From: Dasyornis broadbenti | Lineage: Eukaryota > Chordata > Aves > Passeriformes > Dasyornithidae | DNA length: 64,000 bases | Direction of reading: 5' to 3' | Assembly: GCA_013397935.1 (NCBI GenBank) | Contig: VZRN01005167.1 | Span: 124,307-188,306, forward strand | Shown here: positions 49,301-62,600 of the stretch, one piece after another | Layout: the number at the start of each line of letters is the position of its first letter | Numbering within the stretch: the stretch's first letter is position 1 | Notes under the pieces: model-generated | Told to the model about the DNA's origin: nothing | Database searches by the model: none | Seen by the model: only the letters and a program-made list of their open reading frames with translations | Position numbers and translations under genes: made by a program

Positions 49301-52300
49301 TAATTACCAGCTGCTCTGGCAATTAATGCATACATCAATGTTGTACACTGTTACAAACTGATCAGCTTGGAGTAAAGAGGGAAATACGTACAATTTGATC
49401 CACTGACTACAGCACAGGAATCAGCCCCTAACACAGTACTTCCTTTGGTAGCATCTTCAATTTACTATCAAAAAAATGCCCCCACAAACCACCTCAGGAC
49501 AGCTGGCATTTGTCAAAGGAGTTTCTTGCCAGGTGGAGAATCTTTCCAGTTGCAAGGCACAACTCAAACCTGGCTACCCAAATATTTTCTGTTTGCCAGC
49601 CAGTTACTGCAGCTGGAGGACTCTGGTCCATGGCAGGGGCTCCAGGGTGCTAGGCTGACAGTATTTCTGCTTACTACGTGGCACATCAGCAAAACTGGCA
49701 GGGCAAGGAGGAGGGAGAATCAGCCTGAGACTCCAGCAGGCCAAAATAGAATATGACCTTTTTAGTTTTGCAGCTATAAACACATTCTTAAGCAACAATC
49801 CCAGCTACTCCTGGCAGTCTTCAGCCCAAGAGAGCCACGTGATGAGTGCTGCACAAACAAAAGCAAACTGAAGGAAGAAGAAAGGAAAGAAATTCCCCTT
49901 CCTGGCTTTCCTACATTCAGCAATACTGCTGAAGCATCACACCTTTCATTCTTGCTCTACCTGCAGGGCTCTCCACATCCAGTGCACATGCTTTGCTATG
50001 ATGGAGTTCTCTCCTTATTTAGGAGAAGCCCTGCTTTATTTCAATGTGCTGCCATATGGTGTGATGAAAATGAACAGAAAAGGTTACACATAAAAAACAC
50101 ATAAGCTTAGGAACACCTGTTTGCTGCAAAAGTGAAGAACTACTGATGGCAAAGGCCTTCCAAGGATAAAAAAGATGACATCCTACCTAGCAGGACAGAT
50201 GGGAAGTTGCTGAGCTGCCATTTGAATGCCCAAACATCTATGTGCAATTAATGCCCAAAGGCCTGATGAAGCTAAGGGTAAACATCAGCAATGAACCAAT
50301 GTGGAGTCTGGATTTCTAAGGCAGCTGAGCAAGCAACCATTAGCAATAGATGATGTTGAAAGGAAGACAATCTTTACGCTGAAATTATAGGTGAAGCTCT
50401 CGCTGTAGCAGAGCTTACTGCAAGCCCTAGCGCCAGAACCATTAGTCACTCCAGTTCTAACAAGGTCATTCCCTCAAATCTTAGAAAACCCACTCTCAGT
50501 TTTTGTATCTAATTTTGATGTGGCATGCCTTGCAGTTTTATAATCAGTTTGGAGCACACTGCACATCCTGCATAACTTTCAGAAGAATGAAAACCTTTTT
50601 CGCCTTGACAATAGACACAATTAGAGTAGAGGCATGAATTGAGACTCAGTAGCATCCCTGCATGACCTTAACCGAAAGTTTGATATAGTTGACATCTTGA
50701 AGGTAAAACGCAGTTCCAAAAACCTCACTGCAATTACAAGATTGAAACCAAGGAGAAATCTGAATTAAGTCCTGCATGGCCAGTTTAGTAATTCCATTTA
50801 GGAAGGGTCATATTTAGCTTTGATGTGAGCATATTCAGCCTTTATTGACTGCAGCCTGACACTGATAATTGTTTTGTCCCATGTGTTTGGATCTGTTGGC
50901 ACAGACTCTACTAGTAAGATTCACAACAAAATATGGACCTGACCCAGTGCTTATTCAAGTTAATTGGAATTTTTCCATGACATTAGCTGCACGCTTTAAC
51001 ATATACCAAAATATAACAGCACTGGTGACTTGAAGACTCACATCATTGCAGCAGCTTCCTTGCTAGTTACTCCCTGCCTGACACTGAGATAATAAAGTAT
51101 GATACACACTGGATTTTCACAACCCACACTGCCCGAAAATACCTTTTTCTTTCTGTGCATAAATAAAGAAACAGTTCTCCACCTTCTGCTTTCCTTCCAT
51201 CAAACCCAGAGCTGTCTTATATATACATGCAGAAAAATATTTCTAAAAACCTCACAAAACTAAGCCCACAGGCAGGTATCAAGCTGCATCTGTAATTCCT
51301 CACAAGGTTCCATAGCCTGCTAAAAAAAGCTCAGTGAGGGGAGAAGTCAGAGTGTGCCTGTGTGTGTACCTGTGCGTCTAGCAAGCCCCTGGGGGAAAAA
51401 AACTGAATATGACTTATTCTTGTCAGAAAAGCTTCTAGACAGGAAAAAGGGAGGAGGTAGGTCCAGAGGAGGAGTCCAAGTCTTGAGAGTAAATGAAGTC
51501 AAGTACTGGGCACCTCTGGCTGACAAACAGGCATAACTGCTCCCAGATCATGGGTCAGTTTTATACTGCTTCCTACAGAGATAGAAACCAGGCACTTACG
51601 GTTTTTTTGGCTCCAAGCAAAACTAAGTGTTTAAAAAGCAAAGCAAAGAAGGCAATAGGAAGATTCCAGTGCAGCACATTACAACTGTTTCATAACAAGA
51701 ACCTTAATTTGGACAAAACCAAATGTTTGACTTAAAATACCAAGGAAAATACAGCAGAAGCCCTGGATTTACAACATGCAAAAGAGAAACCTGAAACTCG
51801 ATGGAACCTATCAAGGTTGATAAACCTATGACTTGGAACAGCATTTTCTGGAGACTCTTGCATGTAACAAAAACTCAGTAAACCAGGTCACAGTCACCAT
51901 CTTTCAGGATGCCACTATGGTTTTCTCACTGTTTTCTCAAGAATTGCATATGTCTCAAAATAAGAACAAAATAAACAATGCGGAGAAAAAAATCTACTTT
52001 TCATTGCTAGTGCCTGGAAATCCTGGGTGATCAACTTCAGGCACCTGGGAAAATCTCAGTCTTTCTAGACTTGTCACTTGGGATACTCTGAACCTCTATC
52101 CCTTTTAGAGTGTGTGGGATAGACATGAATATCACAAAATTCCAGAGGTCTAGGACTTTCCATTTCCTGCCCAAATCACTCAAGGACTGAGCTATGCACA
52201 GTGCTCTGTCTGCCCTGGCTACAGAAAGGTCTGAGTCATCTGTCTTTAAGGAAAATTTAAGAAAATAGGTCAAACTGAACTTCCCATCACAGGGAATTGC

Positions 52301-55220
52301 AGTGAAGTCAATCAGCTTGCACAAGCATTGCTCTCAGCACAAACTGCTCTCATATTTCTGTCTACATAACTAATCAAATTAATTCCTGATCATATCAAAT
52401 AGCATGGCTTCCCCAAGAATGTACAGACTAACACTCCCTGCTGATAATCCTTACTTATAAAAGTTGCTCCTCAGGTCAAAATTATGGAGAAGGATCACAC
52501 TGCAGGAATCTTTGTTGAAGTAATACATCCAAAGTAAGTAAGAGCGTGGCTTGAAATTGCTAGACAGACCAAAAGATTTATATCCAAGCAATTAAATGGA
52601 TAGTTATTATCTCAGAAACTCTCTATTGGCTACTGAGATCACCAGCCTACAGCAGACAAAGTTACAATCAGCACATAATAGGGATGACTGGATTTTTTGC
52701 CTTTATAAATGACTCATATTAAGTCTGTTGCTTGCAGTTCAGAACAGTTTACTTGAAGGTCAGGGATATGACTGTGCATGAAGCACATTCATTTAGGGAA
52801 CACTTTCACACAGAAAAGGAAACAGCAAATGAAAAAGAATATGTTTGACAGACTTGGCCCCAAAAAGCTCATTTGCAGTAACACAGTTATAGACTCTTAC
52901 CCAAACTTTCCAGGTCAATGGCCTGGGACTTGCCATGTCTCTTGTGTGCCACTGGGGCAGCCACACAAAACGAACGAGTTTTGATTTCAGTTTTTCAGCT
53001 CACAATGATTTCCAGTACACACAATTACCGTGATTTCCAGTACCAGTGCGTTTAAAGCAATCTGAGAAAGTCACACAATGCAAAAGTTTTGGAGGATGGA
53101 TGTGTGGCGAAAGCCAGACAGCAAGTCCAGCAAAGTCAAACCCTGACCAAGCTCAGATGGAGGATGAGAGGCTGAGCTGGGGGAACATGGTAAAGGTTCA
53201 TGAGGTCTAACAGAGGTACAAATGAACAGGCAGGCAGAATCAAGTGGGAACATGAAACGAGGGGAAGTAACATTCAGTCAAAAGAGAAAGAAGATAAAGG
53301 GAAGGAGAAGGAAAAGAGACAAGATTAGGAAACCTGTGAACACACCCCTAAACTTTCAGGGTGACTTTGAAACAGCAGACCCTCCCTGCTTTCAGAGGCA
53401 TCCCCACCACTGAAAACCCCTTTGTAACTGCACATGAACAGCTCAGGAACCAACAGCTCCTCAGAGCAACTGAGGCAGCTGCAAAGGCTGATTAAGGTAC
53501 AAATGCTGGCAAAGCTGTAGGGGGAAGCTTTCATAAGTATCTGCCTCCACTGGGCCTGACAGCAGCACACAGTCAGTCACCTCACTTCAATAAGTGCTCA
53601 CATTTTTCTCAAATTAGAAATAAAGACAACACAAATCCCTAGGAATAGCATACAGTTTCTATACATATCACCCAGTGAGCTAGCAGTGCTGAAGTGAAGC
53701 AAGAAGCTTCTGATATTATCACGAGCATCTTTTTCAGTCTTTCCTCCTTCAGCATAAACACAGGGTCCTCTGAACAGTACAGAAACTTCCAGTAGGAACC
53801 TTTTACTTTCTCAAAAAAGAAGCAGAAAAAAAAAATAAAAAAGTTCTTACTCTCCTCTTTTTAGCCTGTTTACTGTGGGCCAGTCATTTTTCATCATCAG
53901 ACCCCTACCTCTTAGTTGCTGCTTGCACTTTCACTGTGGACTGGTATGAAGCACAAAGCATAGAGGGAGAAGTTTGGCTTTGTTTCAGCCCCACGTCATC
54001 ATTCTCTTACTGTCCCCAGAGTTTAGCACAACCAGGCTTTACAACACCAACATACAGTACATGCACCATCAACACGTCTTGCTGACAAAAAGCCGCATTA
54101 AACATTGTTTGTCTCTTTAAAACCTTGAATAGCAGTCAACACAAAGAAGCCACGGTGTGCTAAAGGATCTGAAGAAATAGCTGTATAAACAGTGTTTGCT
54201 GAATTCCTGGAACATATTTTGATGTGAATCTTACCAAGCTCTTTAATGTCTGCCCATTGGTTAAAGCCTCAAAATCCAGGCTAGATTTTAGTTATTTTTA
54301 GGTCCTTTTATAAAAGCAGAAAATACTAACAGCTAAAATTTAATTCAGCTTTTTCAGTGATGAATTGCCATAATATATAACAACGTACCTGTAGTACTCT
54401 TCATAATCTTAGTCATCACGTGTGTAAATTATTCACAAGAATTAAAACCTTACTTCTAATATTTGCTAATTTTTAAAAGTTTTATAGATTCAGCTGCTTC
54501 ACTTGCATGAGCCATGATGGCTGTCTATCAAAACCTAAGTCTCCAGAGAACATAGGTAGCACTAAGGATAGGATTTTGCTTTCCCAAAAGTTTAAACCAG
54601 AGGAGAATGTGTGACTGAAGGCTGAACTAGAAAGACTGCAGTACAAAACACATTTCATTCACAGTGGAGTGAATGCAGCAAAATAGTGGTAAAACCCACT
54701 GCAGATCTTTTTTATTACTTTGTATTACAAAAATTCCAAGGGGCCCCAGCAGAGCTTAGGACTGCAATTTACAATGTACTCTGACATTTTAACAGATTTT
54801 TTTGTCCTAATGATCTTCACGTTTCCTCTAGAGCAATAATCCTCTGAGCTTAAAGCATCCCGGCTTCAAGACTTTGTTGGTTCAAGACTTTGGGAAAGCT
54901 CTAAATGCATCATGAGCCCAATAGCAGATGGAAGTTTTCAATCACTTTATATGTTATTGCTGGAAATATATCTCCAAAATGTGTACTAAGAGGTCAAACA
55001 CATCTGTGTTACTCACATCACCATGAACAACTAAGAACTTAGTGTTCATAAGCAGTATTTCAAGAGCATGCTGAGAAAAGATTCGTGACGGAACAGTTTG
55101 CATTCTTGTGATGCTTGCACTGAGGCACGCATTTCTGCAAAAAAAGATATTTTCCCCTCCCCACAAGAGATTAAGGTTTAAAGGTGAGACTACTAATTAC
55201 TTACAGGCAAGCATAAGACC

Positions 55221-55354
55221 AAGTTGCTCAGAAAGGTTGTCTATGTCTGTTGGTTTTCAAGGCAGGAAGGGGTAAGTCCCCAGGCAATCTGATCTAACTA
55301 GATTTGCTTTGAGCTCTGGATGTCCCATCCAACACAGATTATTCTATGGTTCTA
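55221..55354 (+). mobile_element. CR1 LINE 3' terminal fragment
   Basis: A short diverged CR1 tail in forward orientation. Matching pieces are ttgctcagaaaggttgtcta, ggcaatctgatctaactaga, tttgctttgagctctggatg and cccatccaacacagattatt, ending in attctatggttct, which is the degenerate 3' terminal repeat. It is too short to hold coding sequence. Confidence 0.75.
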
Positions 55355-55721
55355 AAGCATTCAATCAAGAGTATCTTCCTCTGGCTTGTACACCTCTGAG
55401 CTAATAACGAAATGCAGTCTAAGGCCAAAGAGTAGCTTGCAGGGCTGTGTGAGTGTACTGCACTCTGCAACTGCAAATGTCCAAGCTTTCTTGTCAGGGT
55501 AACAGCTCTCAGCCACTCAGAAAAGAGATTTGAGTGGGTTGTGACCATGCTACAGCTCTTTGGTAAGAAGCTGGTGATTTGTGCTCATGGCAATATACAC
55601 AGCTTTTCAGTTTTCTCCAGGAAAGCCATTTGGCCTTCTTCCTCAGGGAACCTGCAGCTTTCCTTCTTGAGAGATCTCATGCACTGTAAGCTGCAAATAA
55701 GCTTTTCATACCAAGGCCCTA

Positions 55722-55737
55722 TTTTTTTTTTTTTTTT
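55722..55737 (+). repeat. Poly(T) run
   Basis: Sixteen or so consecutive T, with no recognisable retroposed gene next to it. Confidence 0.85.
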
Positions 55738-58700
55738 CCTGGCCATATTTTGCCAGTTTTCTAGATGTTTCAAGAAATCCAGAATTATGCATATTTTGCA
55801 ATTATGCCTTGTAATCTTTCTGATAAAGGTTCATCCATCACTTCCTAGCCACCTCCATCTGAAGGAATGTCACCTCCACAAGCTGGTTGCCAGAAGACAA
55901 CTACCCTGGGGAACACAAAGTGGTAAATGACAAAGGGCTGCTCTTCCTGCCTGAGGCATCAGTCCTTTGATGTCCGTACAGAAACATGCTGAGGGGGAAA
56001 TGAAAAGGTTACCAGCCCTGACAATACAGGGCACTAGCTGCAGCTGCATATGGGAGAGGAACAGAAATTCTGTGAGGCCAATCTGGCCTTCGAGTGGAAA
56101 GGCAGGGACTGTTAATGGGAAACAAGTGTTTACTTTGCTCTTTCTCTTGTTCTTCTGACTGAAGCAGGACTTAAAAGAGAGAGAAGGTGAAAAAACAAAG
56201 AATATGGGTTCTAGAGAATGAAGCAGCTTATTATAAAGCTATTATGAATAGTTGGCTTGATGCTTAGCTAGGGGATAATGAAGTTAGCAATTAGAGATGA
56301 TGAATGGTTGAAGGGGCTTTATAATGATATGGAAAGATTTTCATCTTTATATCAGACAGGTTGAGTTCAGGTCAAGTCAGTACCAAGTGAACGTGAATGC
56401 CATCTGATTTATTTCATCAGGTTGTGTGGAATGAGCTTGGTCCCTTGTAAGCTGTTTGGGACAAAGGCTTATTCATAAGTAATTATCTGCAATAAGCACC
56501 TCCATTTGCATGAGGCAGGGCTTTAAACAAGGTACTGTTCAAACAGTCCAGCTTTGAAAAGGTTACTATTCAAGTAGATAAAACTGTAAAAGTATTACTT
56601 AAATACGACAAAGAGGTGGCATTGTTTGTCCAATGCCTTACAGAAATGATGTGCTAGAGCTTTATTTGAATCTATGTTCAACTGTGAGCCAGTTCTTCCT
56701 GCCTGGGCATTTAGAAATTGCACAGTGCCTGTTGGGCAAAGCTGCAGTCTATATAAAGAAGCAAAGAACATAAGGTGCCCTTTACTAGCCACCATGTTCA
56801 TCAGCATCTTTCAAGAGTCTGCTTCTGCTCTCAGAAATCTCCCCCGTGAGAAAGAGAAGGCGTGTTAGTTCAGTACCCAGGAATGGCGTCAGCTTCTGGC
56901 TTGCTAGCAAGGGCTACAAACAACATTATCTTTACACAATGGACAACTGCCTCTTCTACTGGGTTACTGGCAGAGGAGCACTGGGGTTTGCAGGCCATAA
57001 CTTGTAGCTCAGATCCTTTCCTGAGTTTTTAGGCACTTCAGAATTATGAATCCTTTATTTTCTACATTTTGGAATACTAAATAAGTACATGAGAAGAGAT
57101 TAGAAGTATTCGAGAATGGACGCTCAGTTAAGGGACAAAAGGAGGTAGGGAAGCTGGAGTAGAGAAGGAATCTAGGAAATTTAGTTGAGCCTGGAAGGAG
57201 AAAAGAAATAAAACGACAAGATACAGAGAGCTAATGCATAGAGATCCCAGAGAAATTGCAGCGACCTGACCCATCAGTGCAGTAATACTGATGTAGTCCA
57301 TTGTCATTGTCACTGATTTAGCATGGATTTAAAATTCCACACACCACAGTGCTTCATCTAGCACACTACTAAGCAATGCTACTCTGCTGCATGTTCTACT
57401 TTGAGTCTGTGCAATAAGACCACATTAGGATTTGCAGCAGCATAATCATATTGAATAACTGGACTGTGCAAACCTTTTAAACATCAATTTCCTCAAGTCC
57501 ATAGAAGGACTAGCACAAAACTAATGGTGTGGAGGAGAGTGAATGGGAAGTTAACTGGTCTTCAGCTCCCCTTTCTAGGCTGCTCTGTCCATACAATTAG
57601 ATTTTGTATTTTGACAATTGTACCAGAGCTAAAGTAATTACAATTATATGAAGTTTGAAGTGTGGAGTTTAGGACTAGGACTTCTGGAGCTATGAATGCC
57701 TCCAAGGCAGAAATGTGCTCATTGAGGTACAACCAAGTAATATTAAATTGAGGCATCTGAGAGAGGAGGTAGAAGGCAGTGTCTTCATGGCTAGGAAGAA
57801 AAAAGCACAGCTTTGTAAGGAGAGACAAAGGGATTCTAGCTTTGGATGGCACAGGAGGTAATCTCTTTTCCTTAATTTCTTTCTGTGCCTTCTCCCCATC
57901 CTCTGAGAACAGATAGAAGCAGGCATTTTGGACAATAAAGGAAGGGGAAGGATTGCAGCTTGACTCAGGAGAAAAGAATTAGGAGCAAGCTGAGGTGCTG
58001 GATCAGTCAAGAAACTTCTTTACTCTCACTTAAACTACTGTGTTCTATTATGTTAGTCTTCTGATGTTTTCCTCCATCGTTAAAAGCCCATGGATTGAAT
58101 AAATATATTATCTTTACAGTCTGTCTCCTGGCACATTTGACTCTGAACATGTAGCATAGCATTTTTGCTACACAGTACTGGTGACATTGGGACGATTTTA
58201 TAGACATTGAGATTTCCAGTGCATAGCCCCAGATATCCAAAGGCTTACCGCTGTCCAGTGTCAGAGCTGGTCATGCTAGGTTTGACAAAATGACACATCA
58301 TCCAGGGACACTTACCAAGGGAACATTAGCTTTCAGGAAAATAGTAGGGAAGATCCATGGTCCTGAGGGTCCTGAGGCATGAAGGACAATGCCCATAACC
58401 TTTAGTTTTTGTTTCTATGTTTTGAAATTGACGGTGGTCATTCAGATATAGAACACAGATCTCAACTGCATCACAGAAGCAATTTCGAAAATACACTTTC
58501 CCTCTGCATAGTAGATACTTGTAAAGTTTAGGGTGGTTCTTCCACGTCTCAGTAGACACAGGAGGTGCTGTAAGCCTCACTAATTCCCTCTGTTGACAAG
58601 AAGCATGGCACTGTGTGAGATGAGAGACACTCTAATACTGGTGCCTTTTAGTTCTAAAACTGTGTGCCAATGTTCTGTAAATTAGTATCTTCCAATGGTC

Positions 58701-59584
58701 TACTGGTTGGAAGGGTGGGTAGTAAAAAATGCATTGTTGAACTATCATTTTAATGAGGATTACAGAGGGTTTTTTTGTAAATTTTCAATAGTTTCAGGCA
58801 TCACTTGCTGGTATCTTTGGCTATAAAAGGTGCCTGGAAAACAGGTCAGATAAGACACAGGCCTTTTAAAAATGTGAAAACATTTTTCAAACACAGTTTT
58901 GCTGGTAAAGATTTTTGATAATGCAAGCCTTGCAAAAATAGGTTTCCAGGAAACAATGGCTCTACACACTAGGGATGACTTAGTTAAAACCAAAACAGAA
59001 TAGGGAGAAGTCCCAACACAAAGATTGCTGTTTGGATGGTCGGTATACCTTTATAAATTTAATCTCTGTAGATTAATCATTCTCCGCAGTTTACGGTGCT
59101 CACAAAATTAAATATACTGAAATTCAAACCAAGGATCCTGAAACAAACCCAGCCAGAGGCATTAACAATGCTCCAGTGAGTACGCTGGCACACTTTGATA
59201 TTCCAGGTCAATGAAGCTTGTTCTAAGCAAAACATCTGGAGCACTGTAAATCCAGCTTGCTTTAAAATCTAAATCTATGCTGAGCTTCTCTTCATGTCTT
59301 TAAGATGCCTTTTAATTACAGTCCTGATCAATGCCATTTAGAAAAAATCGTTTCCTGTGCTACTTTCCCCATTAACAATTAGATTATTATTTTCTCTCAT
59401 TCTACTCCAAATACCTTCTCAGAGCAGAGCATTAAAATCTTAATTTCTGTTCATTAGCACTGATTTTTGATCCAAATACACAATTTTAATGCTCGTATAT
59501 TGTCTGAAGGTTTTAGAATTTATTCATACCTTCCCCTGCCTACTTCTTCTCAGAGCTGGATTGAAACAAACACGGTATTTAAGG

Positions 59585-59607
59585 NNNNNNNNNNNNNNNN
59601 NNNNNNN
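59585..59607. other. Assembly gap (23 N) at a TA repeat
   Basis: A short N run abuts (TA)n at 59608-59620. The gap is probably an unresolved TA microsatellite. Confidence 0.95.
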
Positions 59608-62600
59608 TATATATATATATTCAACTGAGTGAAACTGGGCATCTTTGGAGAATGCATTTTCTTGGCAAAAACCTAATGCTACCAGATTCTGGCCACAAGA
59701 TATTGTACAAGCAAAGATTCCACACCCTCCCTCTTCGCCCCCTTTTTCTCATGGAAAAAGTGCAACCAAATAATATTTCTCCTGTGCCAAATAGGCTCCA
59801 CATGCAGCTCTGTTCTCAGCCTCAGTGTTTGAGAACATCTATGTCTTTGAGGCTACGCTGTGAGTCCATTCACCCTGAAAAGCAAACAAACAAGCCAGAT
59901 ACCCTTCATTCCTCAGATTTTGTTTTTTCTTACCACAACAGTTTGAGGCCATTCCTAAAACAGAAGTCCCAAACCAATTTATGTTTAATAACTCTCCTCT
60001 TGTATACACTGAAATTTCATTTTGGCCTTCTCTTATGGGAAGAACATCCCACTGAATCTGTGTCAACTCTTCAGCAGCTTTACTTTCCCCCATAAAGCTA
60101 TGAAATAACTACTATAAAGTCAATGCACAGATTAATGCAGAATTAAACTCCCCCGCCATGTTAAGCTGAATGCAAATACATGCAAATATTGCTGTAAAAT
60201 GTCTTTTGCATTGCTCAGTATAAGGCAAATGAACCCTTGACTACAGATGTAATTTTCAAAGATAAAAAACACACTCAGAACCTTTCTGGCCACACTATGG
60301 AAAGTTCTCTTCAAAGAGAATGATTTCCTTGAAGTCTATATTGCAAAAAGGCCTCTTATATGTCTTACTTTAGATATTAATATTGTTTTATGGATATAGA
60401 GTGAGGAAAATATACTACTCAGTTCTACCAAGTCTAGCAGAATTCAGTCCTTATTCAGTCTTAGCATGAGCCCATTACAGTGGTGATTATTAGGGTATCA
60501 CTGACACAGCAAGATCTTCCCAGGTATACCAGTACCTCAAGTGGAGCTAAACTGCATAAACAAACACAGAGCACCACAAGAAAATCCTAGTTTGTAATTG
60601 TACCACACTGAATTCTGGAAGCCTCTGTAAAGATACAAGGCAGTCACTAAAGTAAAGACTCAGAAGGAGCTCAAGTCCCATTACATGTAAATGTACGTAT
60701 CCTGTGGATAAGTAACTGAGATACAGCAATGTCTTGCACAAATGGACTGCATATTTGAAGCAGAGCTGCAAGACACACATCAGAAGAGAGGAGCTTGCTT
60801 TTCATGATGGTTCCATTCAGACCTTGCAGACACACTTGCTTAAAAAGTCTCCCAATATCTTAGCAAGAAGTGGCTGCAAGTTGCTACTACTCCTAGGCCA
60901 GTGACCTGCATTTGCTTTAGAGGCGATATATCCACAGAGAGCAATGCATTGCTGCAAAAGGATGCATGGAGCATGACATATTATCTGGAAAAAGCACCGT
61001 GCCAACACATTGCGCCATGCAGACACTGTTAGCTGGCTGTGAGAGGCAGAACAGGAAAGAGCTGGCATTTTTCAGCTTCCCGAGGATTTGTGGTAAAAGC
61101 TAGCAACTGCGGTGCCCATTGAAAAGAAATATCGAATGTGCGTGGGTAGTGTACAGGCTCTTATGCCAAGATGCAGAAGCAGCATCTCAGAGGTGGCTTT
61201 CCAAGCTATTTGTTTTCTTTTATTGTTTCCTTTTCTAAAAAAAGAACAACTGAACCATATTCTGGCACTTAGAAGCCTCCCAAAGATGATGTTTCCAGTG
61301 GTACACAGAATTTTCTGCTATTGCACAGACCTTTGTTTTTCACATGTTTACAGTTGCATACAAGCATTGCTTATAAAAAAAGAATACTTTGTTTCCCTAG
61401 AGTGTCCCTAAGGCAGCTAAATTATTGAGGTCTGAAATATCTTCATCCCTTTTGCTGCCCTGGGGCTGATAGCTAGCCTGCATCTGCTAGTCATGGGAAC
61501 TGAAATTTAGGTGGCCAAAAATAAAAGCTACTAAAAAGAAAACATGTTTTACAGAAAAAAAATATGAAAAGAAAAATCTATAATTATCCAGTCACATTAG
61601 TGACAGCGAGATCCTCCCAGCTTTCCAACCACGTACAATTACCAATTGTTTTAAACAATCAATGAGTTAATTACAGCAGTAACTTCCCATTACATTTCAC
61701 AGGGAATGTATTATGTGGTGGGGTGCATTCAAAACTATAAAGCAGTACTTTCATTTAAAAGACAAGCAGAAAGAATACCAGGGTAAGCAGTGTATGCCTG
61801 AGTCCTACATGACTTCCCAGCAGCATTCCTCTCTGCAGCGCCAGTGGCTCTTTCCCTTTCGGGGGTACACTTTTTCCTCGTCAGATGAGACCTGAAGTCC
61901 CAGTCAGGCTCAAAACGCATCTCCTCCTGCATGCAGAATCTCCCCTACCTCCCCGAAAAGCACACTTGGTGGTACAGGGCGCGCAACCTAGCAGTGCAAC
62001 CGCCATTGGTCACTCTCTTGCTCTGGGTGACACATACAGATGTGGCTTAAATAAGACAAGACTCCTGTCGGTAACCACTTTTCTCTTTGAACACTAAATT
62101 GTCAATATGTTCCTAAGCTTTTTTGTCTCTTTTTTTAGAAGCTTCTTACTAGCAAAGATTAATGACTTCACTGTCCCTGTGAAAAATGGTGAGGGAAGCA
62201 CTGCTAAGCACAGCTACGATTTATCTATCTATACATAAATCCTACTGTTTAGCTTTGATTTGCTGCAGAAACACAATTTTAGCTTGGTATGAGATACTCA
62301 TTTGCATCAAGGCAATTGATAAATTGATGCCTACCATAAGAGCTGGCATCATAATCTAGTACCTCGAGCTTTTGTGGTTCATTATCATCTCAAGAATGCC
62401 CAGGTCTGCATTCAATTACATATTTCCAGAATGCAATTTCAGTTTCATGTAGTGATTGTTGACTTCTAGATTCTGCCCAGTAAAGCCAACAAAAATATTC
62501 CTGTTGAGTTTCAACTTGTGTCCAGTTCCTTGTCGTGGTGGCAACTGGGCATTTCATTACAAGTGGTAGAGATCTGCTGGGACACATGAAGAAGGATCAA

